Part shown: piece after piece, positions 53,761 through 59,877 of the stretch
Position numbering within the stretch: the first letter of the stretch is position 1
Layout: every line of letters starts with the position of its first letter
Source: an uncultured Opitutaceae bacterium
Lineage (GTDB): Bacteria; Verrucomicrobiota; Verrucomicrobiia; Opitutales; Opitutaceae
NCBI GenBank assembly: GCA_937889545.1
Contig: CALAOT010000020.1
Location: 1-59,877 of the forward strand
DNA: 59,877 nt
Reading direction: 5' to 3'
Notes under the pieces: model-generated
The model's database searches: none
What the model saw: the letters and a program-made list of their open reading frames with translations, nothing else
Told to the model about the DNA's origin: nothing
Program-made: the position numbers and the translations under genes

Positions 53761-54732
53761 TCACAGGACGACGGGAGCCCGCGCCAACGCGACGCGAATG
53801 CCGTCGCGCCCGTCGGCGAGGAGGACCGACTCGCGAACGCCGGGCCCCAGGGCTCCCCGCAGCTGCGAGTCCACCAGGGCCGCCCGAACACGTCGCTCGA
53901 CGACGTTGCGCATCGGCCGCGCGCCGAGCCTGCGGTGCCAGCCCTCGCTCACGAGCCGCCTGCACGCCTCCGCACCCGCGCGAAGGCGGTGCGGATGGCC
54001 AAACTTGCGCGAAAGCACCCCGGACTGGAATCCAATCTCCTGCTCCAGCATCCGCCGGCAAATCTCCAGCTGGATCTCGCGCGTCAGGTGCCCGAATAGA
54101 AGGACCGAGGTGAACCTCGCGAGCACCTCCGGCCTGAAATGGGCCGCAGCCTCCTGTTCCACGTAGCGGCGCACCGATGATCGGGCGACGTTGTCCATCT
54201 CGACGACGCCGGCCGAGCCGACGTTGGAGGTCGCGATGACGTGGAGGTCCGAAAGGTCGAGGGTCTTGCCGCTCGCGAGCGTGACCGCGGCCTCCTCGAT
54301 TCCTAAGAGGTAGTCCGACACCCTGGGGCTCGCCTTCTCAATCTCGTCCAGGAGGAGGATGCGGCCCCCGGCCGATCTCAGGCGCTCGATCTGAGCTCCC
54401 AAGAGACCGCGCGCCCCCTCCGCGCTTCCGAGAAGCAGCGGCACCCGCTCCTCGGACGAGAACTCCGCACAGTTGATCCGAGCGATCGCCTCGGTCCCGT
54501 AAAGGTGCCTGCTCGCCTCGGTGACGGCCTTCGTCTTGCCCGTGCCGGTCGGGCCGAGGATCAGCAGCATGCTCCTCGGCCTGCCACGGGGAGTGTGCCC
54601 CATCTCTCCGGCAAGGAGGGCGTCGGAAAGGCCGGCGACCGCCTCGTCCTGGCCCAGGATCGCGCCCCGCAGGTGTTCGCGGAGTCCGCGCAACACCGCA
54701 AGGCCGCCGCTGTCGTCTCGAGGTCCCGCCAT
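53761..54732 (-). CDS. Single-ring ClpA/ClpB-like AAA+ ATPase
   Basis: The ATG at 54732 gives 323 residues with one AAA+ module. Features are the ILGQDEAV helix near 25, Walker A GPTGTGKT at 60-67, INCAEF near 86, Walker B ILLLDEIEKASP with Asp129-Glu130, a sensor-1 VIATSNVGS near 165, and an arginine finger region in HFRPEVLARFTSVLLFGHL near 195. The C-terminal 80 residues resemble the ClpB D2-small domain, with LGARPMRNVVERRV near 268. There is no N-terminal adaptor domain and no second ring, so it is not a normal ClpA or ClpB. Its place next to secretion-core genes suggests a mobile-element role, but function is unknown. Confidence 0.78.
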   Translation of the reverse strand: MAGPRDDSGGLAVLRGLREHLRGAILGQDEAVAGLSDALLAGEMGHTPRGRPRSMLLILGPTGTGKTKAVTEASRHLYGTEAIARINCAEFSSEERVPLLLGSAEGARGLLGAQIERLRSAGGRILLLDEIEKASPRVSDYLLGIEEAAVTLASGKTLDLSDLHVIATSNVGSAGVVEMDNVARSSVRRYVEQEAAAHFRPEVLARFTSVLLFGHLTREIQLEICRRMLEQEIGFQSGVLSRKFGHPHRLRAGAEACRRLVSEGWHRRLGARPMRNVVERRVRAALVDSQLRGALGPGVRESVLLADGRDGIRVALARAPVVL

Positions 54733-54764
54733 GGCCCGCTTGTTGGACCACGCGGGTCCGCGCG

Positions 54765-55394
54765 TCAAGCGGCGGGCGTCCTTTTCTTTTCGCGCTCCAA
54801 GTACGCTGCCCGAATCTCCGGAGTCACGGACACGATGAATCCGCCGTCGCGCCCGGGGCTCACGACAACCGCATTGCGCTGGCGCCGCCCGGCGATGCCG
54901 TTCTCGCGGATGAACTCGCGCAGCGAGCGGTGAAGCGCGACGGCCGCCCCGCGCCCCGTGATCGGGAGCGATCCGCGATGGAGAACGAGGAGCCCCAGCG
55001 CCCTGTAGCGCCCCCGGTCCGAGGCCGTGGGATCCGCGGCGTCGATTTCCGCAGCGCCCCGGCTTCCGGCCTCCCGGATGCGCACGAGCCAGCTCGGGGC
55101 CTCGCCCGGGGCTCCGGAGCACCGGCGGCTCGTGACCTTGACGCCGACGCGCGACGCCGCCTTGAAAAGGCCGCCCCGGTCGCTCTCCCGGTGGACCCTC
55201 ACCACGACGCCCTTGCGCTTCATCCCCTGAACAATCTTCTGCCACCTGACGCAGTGGACCTGGACGCCGAGCAGCGGGTACACCGGCAGCGGCAGGAAGT
55301 CGACGACATCGGGATCCGCCATGCCCCGCGATGCGGCGACCGTGGCCGATAGGCCGTTCGGGGGCGAGTCCATCATTTTGGTCTTGTCACTCAT
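54765..55394 (-). CDS. Hypothetical protein, co-directional with the AAA+ gene
   Basis: The 209-residue protein starts at 55394 with MSDKTKMMDSPPNG. It is basic and arginine-rich with no membrane span. It has VVVRVHRESDRGGLFKA near 65, ALHRSLREFIRENGI near 147, and a strand-rich NAVVVSPGRDGGFIVSVT segment before the C-terminus. I do not recognise the family. The last part (a helix, then two strands ending in T-P) could be a DNA-binding or partner-binding unit, but that is a guess. It stops 32 bases before the AAA+ start, so the two are probably one transcript. The upstream region is AT-rich and shared with the divergent gene at 55506. Confidence 0.55.
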   Translation of the reverse strand: MSDKTKMMDSPPNGLSATVAASRGMADPDVVDFLPLPVYPLLGVQVHCVRWQKIVQGMKRKGVVVRVHRESDRGGLFKAASRVGVKVTSRRCSGAPGEAPSWLVRIREAGSRGAAEIDAADPTASDRGRYRALGLLVLHRGSLPITGRGAAVALHRSLREFIRENGIAGRRQRNAVVVSPGRDGGFIVSVTPEIRAAYLEREKKRTPAA

Positions 55395-55446
55395 GATGTT
55401 TTGCTGGGATAAATAAGTTGATAAGCTGGTTGAAAACGGGTGAAAA

Positions 55447-55479
55447 TTTAGCTACCTTGTTTAGACACGTTTAGCAACC
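55447..55479. repeat. Three ten-base direct repeats TTTAG-N-N-ACC in the divergent promoter region
   Basis: TTTAGCTACC (55447-55456), TTTAGACACG (55460-55469) and TTTAGCAACC (55470-55479) share the pattern TTTAG[CA]NAC[CG], with starts 13 and 10 bases apart. They lie in the AT-rich 111-base gap (55395-55505) between two divergent genes. Such spacing suits an operator or iteron-like site. A candidate -35 TTGAAA (55430-55435) precedes them, with a weak -10 TACCTT (55453-55458) overlapping the first repeat. Confidence 0.45.
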
Positions 55480-55505
55480 GCTTTTTCTTCGGGTTTTCCC
55501 CCATC

Positions 55506-55829
55506 ATGACCCAAGCCCAACGACAGGCTGTGTTCGATCGGCTCTTCGCATCGCTCGCCCGGTCGAGATCGCAAAGGCTCGGCCTCGGCTACGCAGGCAC
55601 GATCCGGAAGCTGCCCCCCCCGCCCCTGCCCGGGGAGGCCCCCGGGGCGACCCGCTACTACCTCAACGCCGTCGCCGCGGACGGCTCGGGGTCCGGGCTT
55701 GTCGAATTGGGCGGCCCGGCGGACGCCGCGCTGCGCAGGGCCGAGAGATGGGTCGAGACGGCAAAGGGCCCGGCGCCCGTCCCGGCCCGCAGGGAATCCG
55801 GGTCCAATAAATTAACGCGTAAAGTTTGA
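55506..55829 (+). CDS. Small hypothetical protein
   Basis: The 107-residue protein starts MTQAQRQAVFDRLFASLARS. A helical N-terminus is followed by a proline-rich turn (PPPPLPGEAPG near 37), a short strand pattern (YYLNAVAADGSGSGLVEL near 52-68), a helix and a low-complexity end. I do not recognise it and see no membrane helix. It is the first gene of the plus-strand string that continues with the secretion-core-like genes. Its stop overlaps the GTTTGACTTGTC motif before the next gene. Confidence 0.5.
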   Translation: MTQAQRQAVFDRLFASLARSRSQRLGLGYAGTIRKLPPPPLPGEAPGATRYYLNAVAADGSGSGLVELGGPADAALRRAERWVETAKGPAPVPARRESGSNKLTRKV

Positions 55830-55839
55830 CTTGTCTAAT
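55822..55839 (+). promoter_or_regulatory. Shared motif AAGTTTGACTTGTCTAAT upstream of the TraE-like gene
   Basis: The 14-base core AAGTTTGACTTGTC (55822-55835) is repeated exactly at 59372-59385, upstream of ssb. The core contains GAC-TT-GTC, a small inverted repeat, and here extends to an imperfect palindrome TTTGAC-TT-GTCTAA. TCTAAT at 55834-55839 matches five of six bases of a -10 box, which would start a message about 23 bases before the next start codon. Regulator binding or a promoter are both possible. Confidence 0.45.
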
Positions 55840-55868
55840 GTTTCCGGGCGTGCTGCTATGCGCGCCCG

Positions 55869-56567
55869 ATGAGCGCAGCCGAACCAGACGATCCGGAGCT
55901 CCCGCGCACGCACTCCCCGAGGGGCCCGCGCGGCGCGCCCGCCTCGGCGCCATTCACGCCGGCCGCCCGCTGGGTCGCGGAACACCAGATCAAGGTGCTG
56001 TGCATGGTTGTCGCAACGGCCTCGCCGATCCTCTCCCTCTGGATGCTCGCGCGGGGCACCGCGAATCTCCGGCAGGGGATATGGGCGTATTCCGTCGACG
56101 GGGCCGGAACGATCCATTACGGGCCCGTCGGGCCTGCCGATGCGCGAAGCGCGCTCTTTCGTGAGATCCTGCTCCAGGCCGCCCAGGCCTGCTTCACCCG
56201 CAATCCGTCGGGACTTTCGTACCCCGAGGTCGCGGGCAGGATCTTCGTGGGGGACAGCTGGAGGACGCTCGAGGGCGACGTGCGCTCGGAACTCCCGGAG
56301 CGCAAGCGGCGCAACCTGTACGACCACCCCGAGGTCGAGGGGATCGAGGTCCTCGACGACGGCAGCCCGCCGCGATACCGGGTTCGCGGCTTCATTGTGC
56401 GCTCCGGCGCCGTGGAGGGGCTCCCCTACCAGCCGCCCGCGGGCGAATTCCACCTGATCGTCGAGCTGGCCCCCCAGGAGGAGGCGATGCAGCAGGGGCG
56501 CTACCCCTTCGTCGTCGTGCGCCACAGGGCCGTGGTGCGGTGGCCGAAGGGGCAGGACGCGCCATGA
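55869..56567 (+). CDS. Bitopic membrane protein, TraE/VirB8-like by position and topology
   Basis: The 232-residue protein has a proline-rich cytoplasmic N-terminus (about 40 residues), one transmembrane helix near 41-62 (KVLCMVVATASPILSLWML), and a mixed strand-helix extracytoplasmic domain of about 170 residues. This is the topology of TraE/VirB8 inner-membrane subunits of conjugative secretion channels. Sequence identity to those families cannot be shown by eye. The strong argument is context: it is followed by TraK-like, TraB/VirB10-like and lipoprotein genes with overlapping stop/start codons, the order of F-type transfer genes. Confidence 0.5.
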   Translation: MSAAEPDDPELPRTHSPRGPRGAPASAPFTPAARWVAEHQIKVLCMVVATASPILSLWMLARGTANLRQGIWAYSVDGAGTIHYGPVGPADARSALFREILLQAAQACFTRNPSGLSYPEVAGRIFVGDSWRTLEGDVRSELPERKRRNLYDHPEVEGIEVLDDGSPPRYRVRGFIVRSGAVEGLPYQPPAGEFHLIVELAPQEEAMQQGRYPFVVVRHRAVVRWPKGQDAP

Positions 56568-57553
56568 ACCGCAGGGGCCTCCTTTTCCTCCTGCCCGTCG
56601 CCGCTGGCGTCCTCTGCGCGCTCTCCGCGGGGCCCGTCGCCGACCCCGCGCCGCCCCCGAGCATCGTGCGGATCGAGCTGCCCGCCGAGGGCGACGAGCG
56701 GCGCCCGCTCGCGCTGCCCACCGAGCCGGGCAGCACGACCGAGATCGACTTCCCCTGGCCGGTCGAGGATTGGGCCGGCCGCGGCTTCACACCGGACCCA
56801 GAGAAGTTCGCGGGCGATTTCGTCATCCAGGCGGCGCGGGGAAGCCCGCGCGTCTTCGTCACACCGGTGGCAGCGGAGGCCCACCGCGTGCTGCACGTGG
56901 TGCTCGCTCCGGCCGCCGGACTCACGCGCGGCGTGCCCATCGAGTTCATCCCGGCGCCGGCCGGCCTCGCCTGGCGCAAGGTTGTGTTTGCCGCCGAAGC
57001 GCCCCGCGCCGAGGCGCGCCCGGCCATCGCCCTTTCCGCAAGGCCCCCGAGGACAAGGCTGCGCGAGCCGAGCCCTGAGTCGGAGATCGGGCTCCTCAGG
57101 ACCCTGCGCCTCATGCTCAACGCCACCGCAGCCGGTGCGCGCGACATCGCGGCGGCAAATCCCTCGCTCGCATTCACAAGCTTCGACGGCCAGCGGCGAA
57201 GCTTCGGTGACTTCACGATCCTCACCCGGTTCGCCGTTCTGGATTCGACGACTGGCGCGCTGGGCCTGTGCGCCAGCGTCGAGAACCATACCGAGCGGCG
57301 CCTCCTGTTTGACCCCGACAGCTGGGTGGTCCGCGCAGGCGACAGGGTCTATCCCATCCGGACAGCCGACTTTGCGAACGAGCTCGAGTCGGGGGCCACG
57401 GGGACCGCGTTTCTCGTGCTGGCCCGCGGTCCGGACGGACAAGCCGCGCGGCTGCTCCCCGGCAACGACTTCGAGATCAGCGTCGTCCTTGGCGGATCCG
57501 TCAATCCGCGCCCCGTGAGGCGCATGCCCCTCGAGGGATTCGGCCCGCGATGA
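56564..57553 (+). CDS. Exported protein, TraK/VirB9-like
   Basis: The ATG at 56564 overlaps the preceding TGA and gives 329 residues with a signal peptide (MNRRGLLFLLPVAAGVLCALSAG). The mature protein is nearly all beta: an N-terminal sandwich with VIQAARGSPRVFVTP around 90 and a C-terminal domain beginning near 200 (FTILTRFAVLDSTTG, VENHTERRLLFDPDSWVVRAG, VLARGPDGQAARLLPGNDFEISV). Two-domain, all-beta periplasmic proteins before a VirB10 gene are expected to be TraK/VirB9, which forms the outer-membrane core with VirB7 and VirB10. The sequence itself gives only moderate support. Confidence 0.5.
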   Translation: MNRRGLLFLLPVAAGVLCALSAGPVADPAPPPSIVRIELPAEGDERRPLALPTEPGSTTEIDFPWPVEDWAGRGFTPDPEKFAGDFVIQAARGSPRVFVTPVAAEAHRVLHVVLAPAAGLTRGVPIEFIPAPAGLAWRKVVFAAEAPRAEARPAIALSARPPRTRLREPSPESEIGLLRTLRLMLNATAAGARDIAAANPSLAFTSFDGQRRSFGDFTILTRFAVLDSTTGALGLCASVENHTERRLLFDPDSWVVRAGDRVYPIRTADFANELESGATGTAFLVLARGPDGQAARLLPGNDFEISVVLGGSVNPRPVRRMPLEGFGPR

Positions 57554-58752
57554 ACGACACGGCCGGCAATTCCCCGCGCTGGGCCGGAGTCACTCTCAGG
57601 GTGCGCGTGCTGCTGGTCGGCGCAATCGCAGCCTCGGCTGCAGTCTGGGTTTGGACGGGCCGGAACAGGCCCCCCCCGGCCGTCCTCGCTCCGGCGTCTC
57701 CGCCGATGCCCACGCGACTGCAGCCCGAGGCTCTGGGCCAGGCGGAGGCCGATCGCGAGGCACCCTCCGTCTCCGGCGGGTACCGCCGCGAGGTCGTCCG
57801 GCCGAAGCCGGTTCAGGGGATCGCGGAGGCCGCGCCATCGCGGGACGACTCGCCACCCCCCCAGCCGCCCGGAAGCCCCGCCAGCAGGCGCAGGGACGAG
57901 AAGAAGACGCTTCCGGAGATCTTCCGGATGCCGCCCGATCCCGGGCCCGCCGTCGCGGCGGCCCCACCGGAACCCCCAGGAAACGCTGCCGGGAAGGCCG
58001 GCGTGGCGCCAATCGGCGATGAATTCGCGCCCTTCGGCCGCCTCGTGAAGTGCCAGCTTGTGGACACCCTGGACAGCATCACGGCCAGGTCCGAGCCCAT
58101 CGTGGCCCTGGTGACGGAGGACCTCGACTGGAACGGCGATGTGATCATCCCGGCGGGAACCGAGGCGTTCAGCTATGCCCGGCCGGAGCCGATCATCGAC
58201 GCCGTCGGCGTGGGACGACTTGTCGACAGCGGCGAATGGACGCTGGTGCTCCCGGGCGGGCCCCAAGGCGCCAACGGGCGGGAGCTAATCCTGAAGGCGC
58301 GGGCCGTGGACCGCCGCGAGCTCGTCGTGTCCGACAGGGGCCGCGTCCGCTCGTGGGGCCTGGACGACGGCGCGGACGGCCTGGTGGGCTACACGCTGTC
58401 GACTCTGGACAACACGGAGATCAGGCTGTTCGCCGCAGCCGCGGTCGGCGGCATGGCCCAGGGATTCTCCGCGATCGCCGAACGCCAGCAGCCCGCGTCG
58501 GGTCTGCCGGGCGCGCTCGGCGCGACCCAGCCGGCCCCGACACTCGGCAACGCGCTGACGGGCTCCCTCGGTTCGGGAGCCGTGGACTACATGAATCAGC
58601 TGGCCGCCCGGATACGGGAGGAGATATCGAAGCGCGGCGTCTACGTCAGGATCCCAGCCGGTAAGCCTTTCTACCTCTTCGTCGAGCAGACGATCGATCC
58701 GCGCGCCGCGGCGGTCGGGCTGAGGCTCCCAGGGAAGGCGGCCGTTCCGTGA
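57550..58752 (+). CDS. TraB/TrbI/VirB10-like secretion channel subunit
   Basis: The 400-residue protein has the VirB10 layout. A transmembrane helix near 17-39 is followed by a long Pro/Ala-rich periplasmic linker (about 45-155). The C-terminal domain has FAPFGRLVKCQLVDTLDSI near 162, then PIVALVTEDLDWNGDVIIPAGT near 186, LGRLVDSGEWTLVL-type strands, and a terminal YVRIPAGKPFYLFVEQTID near 370. VirB10 proteins span both membranes and gate the channel. The Gly-Arg-Leu-Val...Pro-Ala-Gly-Thr pattern is the recognisable TrbI signature and is the best-supported of the four genes. It overlaps both neighbours. Confidence 0.65.
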   Translation: MNDTAGNSPRWAGVTLRVRVLLVGAIAASAAVWVWTGRNRPPPAVLAPASPPMPTRLQPEALGQAEADREAPSVSGGYRREVVRPKPVQGIAEAAPSRDDSPPPQPPGSPASRRRDEKKTLPEIFRMPPDPGPAVAAAPPEPPGNAAGKAGVAPIGDEFAPFGRLVKCQLVDTLDSITARSEPIVALVTEDLDWNGDVIIPAGTEAFSYARPEPIIDAVGVGRLVDSGEWTLVLPGGPQGANGRELILKARAVDRRELVVSDRGRVRSWGLDDGADGLVGYTLSTLDNTEIRLFAAAAVGGMAQGFSAIAERQQPASGLPGALGATQPAPTLGNALTGSLGSGAVDYMNQLAARIREEISKRGVYVRIPAGKPFYLFVEQTIDPRAAAVGLRLPGKAAVP

Positions 58753-59357
58753 AGGCGGCCCTCGCAACACTCCCCGCCGGCCTCCTCCTGCTCTGCGGCT
58801 GCGCCGCGCAGAGCCGCCCCCAGCGCGAACCCGGGGCGGCGCATGTGGGAGCGCCCATCCCGGCCGCCGACCAGGCGGTCCTCGACTGGGTCGTCCCTGC
58901 CGGCGCCAATGCTGCGGATCGGGGTCCCATCCGCATGCCCGACAGGATCACGCTGCCCGCCACATACAGGCTCATCCTCGTCGACGGGCACCTGGCGCTC
59001 GTCCGCGAGACCGGCCCGCAGGCATTCGAGCCAGCGCCCACGTCGATGCGCATTGTCATGGGAGAGATCGCCCGCGGCGAACTCGCCTACCAGCCCGGCC
59101 TCCTTCCCCAGGAACTCGCGGCGGAGGTCGCGTCCAATCGCGAAAGCTCCGCCAGGATGGACAACGCCCTCGACACCGTGATGCAGCGCAGCCGGGAGCT
59201 GTCCGCGCAGGCGCTCGAACTCGAGGCGCAGGGCAGGAAGCTCGCCGAGCTACTCGCGGCCTCTCAGGAGCGCGTGCGCGCGCTCGAGTCCGGGCAGCCG
59301 CCGGCGCCGGAGAAACCCCCTGCGGAGGAGCCCGGCCCAAGGGGGCCCAGGGAGTGA
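58749..59357 (+). CDS. Lipoprotein, TraV/VirB7-like by position
   Basis: The GTG at 58749 overlaps the end of the VirB10-like gene and gives 202 residues. A lipobox follows the hydrophobic segment (LLLLCGC, with acylation probably at Cys18). Residues 30-115 form a small strand-rich part with IRMPDRITLPATYRLILVDG. Residues 120-175 are a strong coiled-coil candidate (NRESSARMDNALDTVMQRSRE onward), then a proline-rich end. Lipoproteins in this place (VirB7, TraV) anchor the core complex in the outer membrane. Sequence-level proof is lacking. Confidence 0.55.
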   Translation: MKAALATLPAGLLLLCGCAAQSRPQREPGAAHVGAPIPAADQAVLDWVVPAGANAADRGPIRMPDRITLPATYRLILVDGHLALVRETGPQAFEPAPTSMRIVMGEIARGELAYQPGLLPQELAAEVASNRESSARMDNALDTVMQRSRELSAQALELEAQGRKLAELLAASQERVRALESGQPPAPEKPPAEEPGPRGPRE

Positions 59358-59371
59358 ATTATTATGCTATT

Positions 59372-59392
59372 AAGTTTGACTTGTCCCATATT
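59372..59392 (+). promoter_or_regulatory. Second copy of the AAGTTTGACTTGTC motif, upstream of ssb
   Basis: The core AAGTTTGACTTGTC (59372-59385) is identical to the copy at 55822 and sits 28 bases before the ssb start (33 for the other copy). An AT-rich stretch (GAATTATTATGCTATT) precedes it. CATATT (59387-59392) could be a -10 box. The same spacing before two genes of the same block supports a shared regulator or promoter type. Confidence 0.45.
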
Positions 59393-59400
59393 GGCCGCAG

Positions 59401-59407
59401 AAGGAGG
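59401..59407 (+). promoter_or_regulatory. Strong Shine-Dalgarno sequence of ssb
   Basis: AAGGAGG lies six bases before the ATG at 59414 and decides that start over the earlier in-frame ATG at 59354. Such a perfect site is rare in this window. Confidence 0.75.
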
Positions 59408-59413
59408 CCCGCC

Positions 59414-59875
59414 ATGCCCTACCTCAATCGATGCTCGTTTATCGGAAACCTGACGAAGGCACCCGAATTGCGCTTCCAGCCCGCAGGGGAAAAACAGGCC
59501 CTCTGTCTTCTTAATGTCGCCATCAACCGCGACTCTAGGGACGAGAGCGGGGAGAAGAAGACCCAGACCACCTTCGTCAACGACATCGAGGTGTGGGGGC
59601 CGTCCGGCGAGGCGTGCGCCCATTTCCTCACCCTTGGATCGCTTGTCCTCGTGGAGGGCCGCATGGACCTCGACAAATGGCAGGACAGGCAGACCGGAGC
59701 AAAGCGGTCCCGCATGAAGATTGTCGCCGAGAACGTCCAGTTCCTGCGGATCAGGCGGCCCGGCGACGAACCCGTCCCGGATCCGCCCCCTGCCCCGGCT
59801 GCGGAACCCCCGCCGGAGCAGACCGGCCGCAGGCCGGCGCGGTGGGCGCCGCGCGGCGCCAGGACCGAGGCGTGA
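59414..59875 (+). CDS. ssb: Single-stranded DNA-binding protein
   Basis: The 153-residue protein has an OB-fold: YLNRCSFIGNLTKAPELRF at the start, ALCLLNVAINRD near 34, FVNDIEVWGPSGEACAHFL near 56, then GSLVLVEGRMDLDKWQD near 76. The C-terminal 45 residues are Pro/Arg-rich and end ARTEA, without the acidic DDDxPF-type tip by which cellular SSB recruits repair enzymes. It could therefore be an accessory SSB of a plasmid or integrative element, in keeping with the secretion-core genes before it. It ends two bases before the window edge. Confidence 0.9.
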   Translation: MPYLNRCSFIGNLTKAPELRFQPAGEKQALCLLNVAINRDSRDESGEKKTQTTFVNDIEVWGPSGEACAHFLTLGSLVLVEGRMDLDKWQDRQTGAKRSRMKIVAENVQFLRIRRPGDEPVPDPPPAPAAEPPPEQTGRRPARWAPRGARTEA

Positions 59876-59877
59876 TC

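Overview
The window is a 59.9-kb piece of a GC-rich bacterial chromosome (roughly two thirds to three quarters GC in most genes). It is dense with genes, and many start codons (ATG or GTG) overlap the preceding stop. Few starts have a recognisable Shine-Dalgarno sequence. LPS genes (waaA, an LptF/LptG permease) show a Gram-negative envelope. Together with the phoH / HD phosphohydrolase / ybeY / DUF502 string and the tpiA-pgk-gap block, this suggests a Verrucomicrobiota member close to Opitutaceae. That placement is inference from gene content; there is no rRNA or tRNA in the window.

Layout. 0-5.3 kb: the end of an unknown membrane-anchored protein, an FmdB zinc ribbon, ispA, a small exported protein, and the glycolytic operon gap-pgk-tpiA on the minus strand. 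5.5-11.7 kb: waaA, a large M16 zinc protease, fabF and a HIT hydrolase. 11.7-19.2 kb: phoH, a membrane HD phosphohydrolase, ybeY, DUF502, a short RecO-like protein and a nuclease-helicase fusion. 19.3-24.3 kb: pyrR-pyrB-pyrC-CPBP protease-thiL-tsaE, mostly translationally coupled. 24.3-26.0 kb: a large unrecognised protein with a low-complexity tail. 26.2-31.0 kb: a frameshifted MFS exporter, a TMTC-like GT-C membrane protein with TPRs, a 2OG-Fe(II) oxygenase and an SDR. 31.0-37.9 kb: an LPS-transport permease and a complete branched-chain amino-acid type ABC importer with two tandem binding proteins. 37.9-39.1 kb: a VOC-family dioxygenase-like protein and a decayed molybdopterin-oxidoreductase gene. 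39.4-48.2 kb: one 2919-codon gene for a cyclic beta-1,2-glucan synthase, lower in GC than its surroundings and probably acquired. 48.4-53.7 kb: htpG and a tricorn-type protease.

The last 6 kb (53.76-59.88 kb) differs in character. On the minus strand there is a single-ring Clp-like AAA+ ATPase and an unknown protein. Diverging from them is a tightly overlapping plus-strand series that I read as conjugative type IV secretion core components in the order TraE/VirB8-like, TraK/VirB9-like, TraB/VirB10-like, lipoprotein, followed by an SSB without the usual acidic tip. The intergenic gaps carry a shared GTTTGAC-TT-GTC motif and a triple TTTAG direct repeat, which may be operators. This looks like the left part of an integrated element that continues beyond the window, and it is the best candidate for a poorly described system here. 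The next most interesting gene is the fusion of a RecB-family nuclease to an XPD/DinG-like iron-sulfur helicase.
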